From Adiantum capillus-veneris (lineage: Eukaryota > Streptophyta > Polypodiopsida > Polypodiales > Pteridaceae): a stretch of 64,000 bases of DNA. A program made the position numbers and the translations under genes. Under the pieces are notes generated by a model. It was not told the DNA's origin and did no database searches. It saw only the letters and a list, made by a program, of their open reading frames with translations. The DNA lies in the NCBI GenBank assembly GCA_014529385.2, contig CM043964.1:4580997-4644996 (forward strand). The letters run 5' to 3'. Shown here piece by piece: positions 35,616 through 46,082 of the stretch (positions within the stretch are counted from its first letter, which is position 1; each line of letters begins with the position of its first letter).

Positions 35616-36853
35616 CTTTTCTTTTACTGCACCAATTTTCTAGAGAGAGAAGGCAAAAAATTGTATTTTCTTAGAATGACCTCCAGAATTCCCTAATGAA
35701 TGAAAGAAAGAATCTTGTAGGTAATGAGTAAGTAGATAGACAAATGTATGGCTATCACGTGGTAGTGTGTAGCCCAAGACTCATGAGAGAATGATCATGG
35801 AACATTCATGGAACATACAAGAATAACTACGTGAAGGGTGCATGATCTTGTAGTTTACTCTCAAGCAATCGCGTAACATGCTCCACCACTTGAAAATCTC
35901 TCTATACCTTCAAATATACATGGGTAGTGATCCCGAAGACATACTAGCCATACCAGTATGTCGTAGACCTATGTGAAGCACTAGAGTGGTGTAAATCGAA
36001 CAGGACTTAGAAGTGGTGTTGGAGGAAATGAAAATATATTATGATGTAGGGATCATCTAGCAAGTAGTGGTTCAATAGAAATCAATGGTAGAGAAGTTTT
36101 CATGTGTCAAGGTTGCCATATCATGCTAAGGCTAAACTATGCTCATATAAGGAAGTTAGCAAGAATATGAAAGAGGATGCTAAGGCTACCAAGAAAAGGA
36201 AGAGGGAATCTCACAAAGTTCCAACGACCACTTTGCAGTATGAACCATTGTACAAATTTGTTGTAGAGACCATCGACCTAAAGAATAATCTTACCTATGT
36301 TGTTGAAAGTCAACAAATAGCCAAGGTGAAGAGCCAAAGTGTATTCAAAGCCTCTTGTATGCATGGCAGATTTTGTACTCAGAAACCTATATCTCAGCAG
36401 ATCCCAATGCAAACAAAGTTTGGGATAAGGTTGCAGGGAATGTGGATGGCACAATGTTAGTAGCAAGCTAACACAGATACCATTTTTCGGAGCTCCCATG
36501 TGTAAAAACACTTATTATTTTTTATAAATTGGGAATATTTTAACTCCTATTTTTTGAGTAAACCTTGTAAAAGTTGAGCCGGGGCTACAAGCTTCCAGAT
36601 TGTATCAACCTGTCATTACCTATCTTTAGTTAGAGCTCCTAGATTATTAGTTTTGAACACCAAAAACCGTGGCTAAGGTATAAAATACAATTTTTGTAAG
36701 TTATTTGTAAGTTTTGGATAATGAAATACACAGTGTGAGCTAATGGTGGTCACTTCTCTCCTTCTCTTCTTCTCGCGCTTCCTACTCCCTCTCTAGTTGT
36801 CACATTGCAATCACGTTTGTTGCATTGCAACCATAGGTAAGAGATCTACGCAT
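35616..36853. other. Unassigned stretch with a short Lys-rich ORF
   Basis: 36104-36460 is open for 118 codons and has a basic patch (KKRKRESHK) but no known domain. A TATAAAATAC at about 36678 and the pyrimidine-rich sequence after it could be part of an LTR, but no partner copy exists in the window. Confidence 0.35.
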
Positions 36854-38094
36854 TGACGTTCTTAGGCATTGTTTGGGTGGAAATGAAGTTGCTAATCAAG
36901 GCTAAAAAGTTTGCTCACTAGCCCCGAGTACATAGATGTACATAATGCTTTGAGTATTCGGAGTGCTCTTGTAGAATTTATGTATAAAGGCCTGGTTCTG
37001 CTTAGTCATTTTCAAGAGTTTCGGGTTGGTCGAACTTCTAGAAGGTGTTTTTTAATTAGTGCTTTTAGTCGTGCTTGATAGCCGATGAATCGGACTCATA
37101 CATCATGAGTTACATGCATTGGAGGTGGGTGGTACTCTACTTAGAAGGTGGATGCGGATGCATGCGAGGAAAGGCAAGTGGACTGATTTGATGGATTTAA
37201 TTAGAAAAAGTGTGGCTGAGAATTTCTGGAAATAGCCGAAGTGATAAGCTTCGAGCCGGGCTTTATAGCGTTGCATTCGGTGCTCGGAGTTACCCGCCAC
37301 GCCTCCACCAAGATTGCTCGGTGTGGGCAGCAAAACAAGAAATTTACTGGCTCAATTGGGGAGGTGGAAGGATGGTGCCAAGTGGCAATGGAATAACCCC
37401 ACATGGGGGAAGCAAGTGAAAATTGGAGGGTATAAGGGGGGGAGTGGGTACCCCCTGAGGGTGTATCAAAGGAGTTAATGGACCTTCTTGGCCTTGCTTG
37501 AGAGGGCTCGTGGACTTTGGGGAGAGGAGGGGGCGCCAAATTTGTGTTACCATTGCTTGGACAGACGCCCTGCCCACTTTTTGGTCCTTGGAAACTGTCC
37601 CCCCCCACTTGCCTTGGTCAGAAAGTGACCGACATCCCATTTTTTACCCAAAAAAGGCTCAAAATGGACCAATAAAAAGGTGCCTAAAGGGGGGAATGAA
37701 GTCGGCTAAGAGGGGAGAGAAACTCCCTTGGGATAAGAGCCAAAAAGATCCCCCTTTTATAGCGGCATTTCTCTGCACACCTGCAGACACTTTCCAGAGA
37801 CTTCTTTTTTGGAGCTTTTTCAAAACCTCCGAACTTCAAATGCTTGTAATTTTCTCATTCCTTATTGGAATCAAGAATATGGATGCTCTACAAACATCTA
37901 CGCGATCCAATCTACACACTCATGTTCTCTAATTATTCTCTTTCCAAGTTTCGTTTCCGCTAGATCTCTTCTTCTCGAAGCTTTACAGGTGTTTAACACA
38001 GGTGAATTTGACGGTGCAGCGATTGTTCTTTCTGACGGTGTGATCGGTGCAAGGATATACGGACATTCATTTTCATTGTCATTTGCACTCCACA
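36854..38094 (+). repeat. 5' LTR of the gypsy element (~1.24 kb)
   Basis: Clear alignment to the 3' LTR begins at AGGCATTG (36864) and runs to about 37050, then resumes at about 37890 (CTACAAACATCTACG) and ends at TTTGCACTCCACA (38094). The exact left end is uncertain within ~10 bases. A candidate PBS, TGGTTCCCCCACTGAGGA (38101-38118), follows, but I cannot name the tRNA. Confidence 0.75.
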
Positions 38095-38407
38095 TCGTTT
38101 TGGTTCCCCCACTGAGGAGAAATCCTCATGTGCTCCAATTTTTACAAAATTTGTCCACTATGTAGGTAGAGAATGTAAAAGGGATGTGGGTCCTTATGGA
38201 CAACCGCCTATGTATGTGCTATTTGTGGGCAGTATTTGAGGCCGTCGTTTAATTTTGATTGCAACCTTTGTGAGGATCATGAGGTTTTGTGAAGCCAAGC
38301 ACTGGAGGGCGGGTTACCCAGTGTGAGGTGGATTAGGTAGTGGAGCAATCCATTGACATCCCTTGAGTTTTCGACGTCACATGTAAGTGTTTTTGTGGAA
38401 ATCAAAC

Positions 38408-39290
38408 ATGGCAGAAGAGTTCCCACAGTTTCATGGATTGCCTAATGAAAATGCACAGACGCTTATTGAAAAGTTGGAAGTCAATTTCTTACTGCGCCAT
38501 ATACTAGACCAAGCTATATTGTTGTGGCTGCTGCAATATACTTTACAGGATGAGGCAAAAGTTTGGTTACACAATTTTGAGGAGTTGATGCAGGCACAAA
38601 ACCCAGGGGTGATTTTTGACTAAAATCATGTGAAGCAAGCTTTCGTGGCACAATACCGATCCATCGAAGTACCAGATGAAGTTTGGCATGAAATTCTGGG
38701 ATACACTCAAAGGGCTAGTCAAAGTGTTGATGATTTTGTCATGCAGTTCACCCGTTTATGGGATAAATGGGCCCGATCTTTGGGAAATGAGATCCCTCCA
38801 TCCATGTTAAATAAGGACCGTTTTGTGGCAAAATTAAAAGAAATTTTGAAGTTCAAAGTTGAGCTGAAAAGGCCAGCCACCTTTGAGGAGGCAGTCGCCA
38901 TTGCCAGAGAGAAAGAATGGAAAGCTCAAAGGCTTAATGAATACGCGAAAGCGGTCCCTGAGCAAAATAATGGTAGCCAAAAGGAGGAAAATCCAGGTAG
39001 AAGCTAGAGGCCAACCTGTCCAAAGGGCTGCTAGTACTGAATAGTTACAACGAAATATGCAAGATATGATGACCATGATGCAAGAATTACAACTTAGCGT
39101 TCTTGGAGGTGGAGGTGGTCGTGGTCCTGGACGTGGTAGAGGGATGGCTCAGGCATGTGAAGCTCATCCTAATGCTAACTAGGATCATGGGCAAGGTGGG
39201 TTTGAGCCAGAGAGGAGGTTCATTCCTACTTGTTATAATTGTGGTGAGCTTGGTCACATCAGCACTTATTGTCCAAAGCCAACAAGGATG
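38408..39290 (+). pseudogene. gag: Gypsy gag relic
   Basis: It starts MAEEFPQFHGLPNENAQTLI at ATG 38408. The capsid domain is recognisable: DEAKVWLHNF, a stop TAA at 38621 in the same frame, then QAFVAQYRS, VDDFVMQFTRLWDKWAR and FEEAVAIAREKEW. The frame stops again at 39005. About 70 codons further, in another frame, a CCHC knuckle CYNCGELGHISTYC is at about 39232-39273. Length and order match gypsy Gag, but at least two stops and a frame change make it dead. Confidence 0.75.
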
Positions 39291-39779
39291 GGAGGGGATA
39301 TGTTTCCACTTCCTGAGCAGATTCCTAATAGAGCTAATGATTATGCATTGGATACATGGGAAGATCAAGGTACTAGACAAGAAAATCAAGCCTCAACCTC
39401 TGGTGGTCATGTGGGTATTGTGCGGGTGGAAAAGAAAGACGCAAATGTGTTGCGAGTAGGCAAAAGAGAGAGGGAAGGCTATGTAGTACCAGGGCCTAGT
39501 CGAAAGAAAGGGAAGGAGAAGGAGGGTGAAGATGCAAAAGACAAGAGAAAGAGAAAGCCTCGTAGATGATTTGAAGTGGCAGATTTGCCTTTGGGAGAAG
39601 GCCAAACAACTTACAGTTTAAAGGAAGACCTAATTGGGAGGAAAGTAGAGTGTACTTTTGGACAGTAGATGAATATGGTGGCCAAACTCAAAAGGCAGTG
39701 AAAGTCATTAGTGAATCCAGAAAAAGAGCCGAAGCATGAACACATTAGAGTGTTGTCCGTGGGAGAGTTACGCGAAATC

Positions 39780-40093
39780 TGTCCTCTGGTGAATGCTTAG
39801 CACAAAGGTGTGGGCATGGGAGAAGCCTACATTGATGGAGGTGCTCAAGTTTGTTTGATCACATAGTCATGTGTCGAGAGACTGGGTCTCATTACATGCG
39901 GAACTCTGGGTTCCGGATTCGACTAGCAAACCATGCCAAGGTGAAATGTTTGGGGATGATCAAGAATTTGGAAGTTGAAGTCTTTAACGTGAAAGTTATG
40001 GTGAACTTTCATGTTATGCCAGCTAGTCTAGGAGCCTTTCCTCTCATTTTGGGACAACCTTGGTTGAGAGCTATTGGTGCCGTGCAAGACTAG
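39780..40093 (+). pseudogene. Gypsy protease relic
   Basis: The active-site block AYIDGGAQVCLIT is at about 39827-39865 and is followed by a TAG in frame. The distal part is in 39851-40093 and ends with FPLILGQPWLRAIGA, the usual retropepsin C-terminal signature. The frame is broken between them. Confidence 0.7.
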
Positions 40094-40111
40094 GGCAAGG
40101 GCACAATTGGT

Positions 40112-41320
40112 GTGCATGGCAAGAAGGGTGAAAAGAGGGTGTTTGATATGACTACCAAACAACCTATGGCACTTGAAGATGTGAGTGAGAATGATGAGTC
40201 CGAAACTACCAGTGATGATAGTTCTGAAGACTCAGAAAGTAGCACTACTTCAAGTTTCAGTGATGAGGGTGAAGTGTCATTCTTGTTGTTAGACGAGGAA
40301 CAGAGAGAAGTTATTGAAGTTCTACAATTATCAGGGAATATAAATACTTCAAGCTGTTTAGAGAAACTTGAAGTGTTGATGCAACCTAAACAGGAACTGC
40401 CAGTGAAGAAAGAGTTGATTCAAAATATGCTGAGTGCTGATTTGACACAAGAAGAAAGAAGGGAGTACTTAGCAATGTTGGACATGTTTCCAAATATTTT
40501 CATTACATATCAGGAAATAAGAGGTTTTGTTGGGGATCTTGTGAAGATCGAGCTAGTTGAAGGGGCAAAACCAATCAGACAGAAGTTAAGGAGGATGGGC
40601 AAGGAGCAGATGAATGCCTTAAAGGAAGAAGTGGATAAGCTTTTGGATGCAGGATTCATTGTGCCAGTGGATAATGCTGAATGGGTAAGCCCTGTCGTAG
40701 TCACCACAAAGAAAGATAGGTGTTGGAGAGTATGTGTTGATTACAAGCCACTAAATGCGGTGACCAAGAAAGACCCTTACCCTTTGCCTTTTATTGATCA
40801 ATTGCTAGATACAATGGCTGGTTTTGAGAGATACAACGTCTGTGATGGGTATTCAGGATACTTTTGGCTTATCCTTGCTCCTGAAGATAGGAAAAATACT
40901 ACTTTTATCATGCCATGGGGTTGTTTCTGCTTTTGTTGCCTTCCTTTTGGGTTGACAAATGGGCCAGGAGCCTTTGAAAGAAAAGTAGACTGGGTCCTTG
41001 CTCCATTTCTTGGGAAGTTTGTCAAAGGGTTCATAGATGATTTCTGTGTATAGAGTTCAAGGAAAGAGCATGTTCAGAAGCTTGAAATGACATTTGCAAG
41101 GTATGATGAATGCGGGGGTCAGTTAAACCCCAAAAAATGTCATTTGGCACAGCCAAATGACATTTGGTGCAGCCAAGGGTGAAGCTTCTTGGACATGTGA
41201 TTTCAGAAAATGGGATCGAGGCAGATCCAGAGAAAGTGGAAGCCTTATTATTGTTGTCATCCCCAAAGGATACAAGACAATTGGATACTTTCATTTAGAA
41301 GGTTAAATATCTATTTTGAT
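40112..41320 (+). pseudogene. Gypsy reverse transcriptase relic
   Basis: A 313-codon ORF contains an acidic linker, then RT blocks: EWVSPVVVTTKKD, RVCVDYKPLNAVTKKDPYPL, YNVCDGYSGYFWLILAPED, LPFGLTNGPGAFER and FIDDF (catalytic aspartates, about 41033-41045). A TAG follows at 41051. Past it the text continues in frame to about 41136, where a 20-bp tandem duplication (41136-41155 and 41156-41175) shifts the frame. The catalytic aspartates are kept, but the region cannot be translated through. Confidence 0.8.
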
Positions 41321-41328
41321 TCATACCT

Positions 41329-42254
41329 TTGGCATCACAGTTAATGTACCCACTACAGCAAGTGGTTAAAAATGATCCATTGAAGTGGACACAAGACTGT
41401 GAAGAAGTTTTCGATAAGGTCAAAGAAGTTTTGAGCACACTGCCTATTATACAAGCTCCTGACTGGGAGAAAGAATTTTATGTGATGCCATCGGGGCTAT
41501 GCTATTGCAAAGAGGGAAGGAGTCCAAGTATATGAAGCCTGTTTATTATGCTAGCCGGGTTAAATCCCTTCATGAAAGAGAGCACTCAGAGATTGAGTTG
41601 GTGATGATCAATATGGTCTATGCTTGCAGACGATTCAGACATTACCTATTGCAAAAGTCGTTCACTTTTCTCACCAGCTATTCATTGCTGCCTCAGTTGT
41701 TTAATAACTCAAATATATCAAAAACAATGATGAAATGGGTTATAGAACTGCACAAATTTCAATTCATTTTTTTGGTGGAAGAGAGTACTCGGGCTACCCT
41801 AGCAGATTTACTCACTTACAAAGAGACTCCTGTTTTGTTAAGGAAGAAGGTCGAAAATCTTGCTATATCCAATGCTTCACTGCTATATTTTGATGGCTCT
41901 TATCGAAGAATTCATGAAGTTGCTTCTGGAGGGATTTTTGTCTATGATGTGCAAGGAAATCTTGTTAGGAAACAAGGGTTAAAGCTTGATGCAAAAAGTA
42001 ATAATGAAGCAGAGTACATGGCCCTTGAGGGCGGTCTGCACATTTTCTTACAGTTGGGAATTAAACGCCTGCAAGTCAAAGGAGATGCCTTGTTGGTGGG
42101 GAAGCAGATATTGGGGGTGTGGAAGAATAAGAACCCTAAGTTGAAAAATTTGTGTTTCAAAGTGAAATCCTTGCTTAAAAAGTTTGGGCATGAAGTTTAC
42201 AGCATATTGAGAGGTCTCAGAATGAAGAAGCTCATGATGCTGCCCAAGAAATGA
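41329..42254 (+). pseudogene. Two RNase H domains of the gypsy element
   Basis: First domain, the usual gypsy RNase H: KEFYVMPSG, a frame change at about 41500, then MKPVYYASRVKSLHEREHSE and FRHYLLQKSF. Second domain, archaeal-type, in the ORF 41499-42254: LLYFDGSYRR, SNNEAEYMALEGGL and LQVKGDALLV supply the D, E and D expected in the active site. The second domain lies before the integrase, the arrangement of Tat/Ogre elements. The frame is intact across the second domain but not across the first. Confidence 0.75.
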
Positions 42255-43528
42255 TCACTTGTGTTTTTGTGTTGAAGGCTGATGCCCCTCTATATCATGG
42301 AAGAGAAGTGCTATCAAAGGAAGTGGATTTTATGCTTACAGGTCTTTTACCTGAAGATTTGTCATCATCCAAAAAGTATGCTTTTATGAGAAAAGCCAAA
42401 AAGTACAAAATGTTTGATGATGTGCTTTATATGAAAGGAAGTGATTTGATATTGCGACGTGTGCCCTGGAAAGAAGAAATCTATAAGATTTTGGAAGAGA
42501 ACCATGAAGGATCCTGTGGAGGACATTTTTCCATGAAAATTATGCTACATAAGATTTTACACGAAGGCTATGTGTGGCCAAGTGTCCAGCGGGATGTGAA
42601 CCATTGGTGCAAGTCTTGTTTGTCTTGCCAGAAGATGGGGCAGAGAATTTTGAAGCCTGAATTGTGAAAGACAATTTTAGCTTTTGATGTATTTGAAAAA
42701 TAGGGTCATGATGCCATTGGACCCTTATCCATGACTGGTAAAAGAAATGTTTACATTCTGACAACAGTGGATTATTTGTCACATTGGGCAGAAGCAAAGG
42801 CTGTTAAACAGATTACCAGTAAAGAAATGGGGAAGTTTGTGTACGAAGATATATGCTGCAAGTTTGGTGTGCCTTTGGAACTACTTTCTGATCGAGGACC
42901 AGGATTTAGAGGAGAGTTGCTTGATTTCCTTTGCGGAAAGCTTAATATACAACATAGGTACAATTCTCCTTATTATCCACAATGCAATGGTTTTAATGAG
43001 AGATTCAATGGAGAGTTAGTGAATATCTTGACAAAAATGACTCAGACACATGGGAAGATTTGGGATTGAGAGTTGCCTTGTGCACTACGGGCTTATAGAA
43101 CCGCTATCAAAACAAGCACAGGGTTTTCTCCTTATCACTTGATTTATGGCAAGAAATCTTTATTGCCCATTGAAGTGGAAATCCCTGCACTTAAGTGGTT
43201 GTCATTGGAAGGTGAAGAGCAACAAGATGATTGGCGAAAAAGGTTGTTGGATTTACAATGCTTGCAGTTAGACAAAATTTTGGCCTTGAGTCATTATGAA
43301 GAAGTGTCAAAGAAGGCTCAAATGAAGGCCAATAAATGCGTCAAGGATAAAGGAATTGAAAAGGGTGATCTTGTGTTGCGGTACAATAGTAAACTGGACA
43401 ATACTTTCCAGAAAAAGTTTCAGATTAAATGGGAAGGTCCTTTTATTGTTGTAAACAAGTTTGAAAATGGCACATATCAGTTGGCAGACTTACATGGTGC
43501 ACATCATAAGTATCGTGTTAATGGTTAA
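42251..43528 (+). pseudogene. Gypsy integrase relic
   Basis: The zinc region at about 42500-42635 has HEGSCGGHFSMKIMLHK and CKSCLSCQK. The core is in 42731-43069: LTTVDYLSHWAEA, ELLSDRGPGF and a QCNGFNERFNG block carrying the last acid. The C-terminal region (43073-43528) contains RAYRTAIKTSTGFSPYHLIY and ENGTYQLADLHG. Stops at 42665, 42701 (in frame), 43068 and 43526 separate the parts. The first core aspartate is at the HDAIGPL block (about 42708). Confidence 0.8.
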
Positions 43529-43717
43529 AGATTGAAGAAGTATCTGGCACGTTTGATGACAATTGTGACTGATGAAATGCTATCAATAGAAGGAGACAAT
43601 GCGAAGACATATGAAAATATGGATGAGGTTTCTGGGGATGAAATGCAGCAGTTATTCATCCTAGAGACCTCTGCTTGTCATGAATGACTAAGCAGGAAAG
43701 GAGGGGTTGGCAAGCTA

Positions 43718-44123
43718 TGTCAGGCATTTTCTGGGTGGAGATGAAGTTGCTAATCAATGATAAAAAGCTTTCTCACTAGCCCCGAGTACATAGATGTACA
43801 TAATGCTTTCAGTTTTCCTAGTGCTCTTGTAGAATCTATGTATAAAGTCTTGGTTCTTCTTAGTCATTTGCAAGAGTTTTGGGTTGGTCGAACTTCTAGA
43901 ATGTGGTTCTAATAAGTCTACGAACATCTACGTGAGCCAATCTACACACTCATGTTCTCTAATTCTCCTAATTTCAAGTGTGGTTTCCGCTAGAGCTGCT
44001 CTTCTCCAAGCTTTACAGGTGTTTAGCATAGGTGAATTCGACGGTGCAGCGGTGTTCTTTCCGATGGTGTGATCGGTGCAAGGCTATAGGGGCATTCGTT
44101 TTCATTTTCATTTGCACTCCACA
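43718..44123 (+). repeat. 3' LTR of the gypsy element (406 bp, internally deleted)
   Basis: It starts TGTCAGGCATTTTCTGGG after the purine-rich GGAAAGGAGGGGTTGG (43693-43710) and ends TTTGCACTCCACA. Compared with the 5' LTR it lacks about 830 bases between 43910 and 43920. Confidence 0.75.
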
Positions 44124-44644
44124 ACGTAAACCCATCATAGTATTTTGTAGCTTTTGATGTCGCCTAATTTCATCATAAGTAGGAATTTAAACTTCAAAAT
44201 AAAAAACTAAGCATAGGCGGGGTATTGGGGAATCATTGCTAAGCATTTAGGTGCATTCTGGGTCAAAAACGACTAGATCAAAAATACATTGCTGTTAATA
44301 ATTGCGATTTTGGAACTTGACTTAAATTGGGATTTGAGACCATAAGCATGTGTGCTTAGGTCTTATAAACTTGTCCTAGAAGTTTCGTTACGTTTGGATG
44401 TCATTTGATACTGTAACAGATGTGATTTGCTTGCCAATGAGTGACTGGCTTTTGGTGATTTCAGTCACTTGAGTGTAGCTTGAGTTAGATGCAATTTGTT
44501 AGTTGTTTTCTGAGATATTAACAACCTCTTTGTAGCCTTTATGTACTTCTTGAGTCAGCTTCGTCCCATGGATTGACAATTTAATCGTGATTCTCGCTAA
44601 AACTGCAATAAGATAGGATAGTGAGGTTAGACACACATCCCACA
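44124..44644 (+). repeat. LTR 3' part of another tRNA-Asp-primed element
   Basis: This stretch ends ACACATCCCACA, two bases before the PBS, as an LTR should. Its left border and its partner LTR are not visible. Confidence 0.45.
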
Positions 44645-44646
44645 TT

Positions 44647-44664
44647 TGGCGCCGTTGCTGAAGA
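44647..44664 (+). promoter_or_regulatory. Primer-binding site, tRNA-Asp type
   Basis: TGGCGCCGTTGCTGAAGA: the first 12 bases match the plant tRNA-Asp PBS exactly. It marks the start of the internal region of a Tat/Athila-type gypsy element whose body is not otherwise recognisable here. Confidence 0.6.
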
Positions 44665-45490
44665 TCAACGAGACCTAAACTAAGAAAAAACATGAGCGTT
44701 TTGTGAAGTTATTCTTGAACTTTCTCTAGGATCTCCTAGAGTAAAAAATTTCTTTTTAGAAACCGTATACCTTAAGATTGTCGCCTTTTTCTGCGTAGAG
44801 GTAGCTTGGAAGTAATTGTACTTGTCGAGGGTCTTTAGGATTGTAGGATTATAGAACTAGATTAGGATTTTTGAGAATGTTTGATAGAAGAGACAAATCT
44901 TAAGATCAATGCTCAGGAAACCATAAAAAAACAAGAAAGCCAATGTTTGTGGACACTTTTTACAACCCCATTGCATGAGAACCTAGGGGGTGAGTATGAA
45001 GCGAGCCACATGAAGTGAGCAGGGAGTAGAGTGCAAATCAGTTTTTACGACAACAATAAAACAGGTGAGCAGTTAGCATACAAGATTTGGTGTCATAGAG
45101 GGTGTTATAGTGCAAGACATCATCCACACAATGTAAAGAGACAAATTGACAAGGCCATGAATAATTGGTTAAACCAAAGGTAAAAGCACCCAAAGTATAG
45201 CAAACCCCCCAAAAAAACAAACCCTGAACTTTCTCTGTTTGTTTCCCTGCAGTGTGTATGCAAAACAGAGAGATGATTCGGCACTTTGTTGGCAAAGGTC
45301 GGGTTGCGGGTTACGGGTTCGTATCCTTGTGGAAGTAGGGTTGCACGAATTTATAATCCAATTGCAAATATTCTTGCTGATCCAAATATTCTTTCTAGTG
45401 TGAGATAACGGGTGTTGGGCGGGTAGCAAAACGGCTCAAAGTTTCAAAGAAGGCAGCAAAGGAAGATCCTATGAAGTAATTTGTCTTGCA
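44665..45490 (+). other. Leader of the tRNA-Asp-primed relic, no gene
   Basis: Non-coding as far as I can read. The intact copia element inserted at its right end, and 50677 onward may be its continuation. Confidence 0.4.
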
Positions 45491-45495
45491 GTTAA
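45491..45495. repeat. Target-site duplication GTTAA, left
   Basis: Identical to 50672-50676 on the far side of the copia element. Confidence 0.92.
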
Positions 45496-45720
45496 TGTTA
45501 CCATATACATGTGGTAGTGATGTGTGTGAACACACTAGGACCGCCGGGGCATTTTTTCCCTCTTTAGGAGGTTTTTTCCCCCGTGCATTGTATATACGCC
45601 CATCACTCCAGGGCTATCTATCTTTCCATTGCACACTAAGGAATACACTCTCTATTGTGTGCCTTGAGCTTCCTTCGTCTTCTCCAAGCTGTGTGTTTCT
45701 CTGCAACCCTAATTCCAACA
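45496..45720 (+). repeat. 5' LTR of the copia element (225 bp)
   Basis: It begins TGTTACCATATACATG and ends CCTAATTCCAACA, with TGTT...AACA inverted ends. A GTATATACG TATA-like word is at about 45590. It equals 50445-50671 apart from a TG indel near 45690. Confidence 0.97.
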
Positions 45721-45722
45721 AT

Positions 45723-45734
45723 TGGTATCAGAGC
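45723..45734 (+). promoter_or_regulatory. Primer-binding site, tRNA-iMet
   Basis: TGGTATCAGAGC, two bases after the 5' LTR, the standard initiator-Met complement of plant copia elements. Confidence 0.93.
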
Positions 45735-46082
45735 AGGTCACGTCCTCCCGGGCTTAGTCGCCAGCTGCTCCAGCACACGCCTGCTCACTTTCTCCGATTT
45801 CAGTGAGCTTTGGCAAGCGTTCGCAGGTCGACAAATATTTTGGGAGAGTTCGAAGAGCTCGGTCTGCTCAGAATTTTGATTTGGGCTCATTTCGGCCTCC
45901 GTTTCCACTACGGGCAGTACTGCACAGGCTATTTCGTCATTTTGTGCAGATTTTCTGTCAGTGCCGTTTTCTGCATAACAGGTGCCTTATAGTCTTCTAC
46001 GGTTTGTGCTATATAACACAAGTTGTTCCCGCTCCATTTCTCCTATTTTCGGGCAGTTTTCACATCAGGTGCAGCATTTACC

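Larger units (their letters stand above)
36854..44123 (+). mobile_element. Decayed Ty3/gypsy element with dual RNase H (Tat-like)
   Basis: Order on the plus strand: 5' LTR (to 38094), gag (38408), zinc knuckle, protease, RT, gypsy RNase H, a second archaeal-type RNase H, integrase, polypurine tract, 3' LTR (43718-44123). Many stops and small frameshifts interrupt it, so it is inactive. A second RNase H between the first and the integrase is the mark of plant Tat/Ogre-type gypsy elements. The two LTRs align at both ends, but the left copy has ~830 extra bases in the middle that include a TATA-like TTTTATAG, so the right copy most likely suffered a deletion. Confidence 0.85.
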
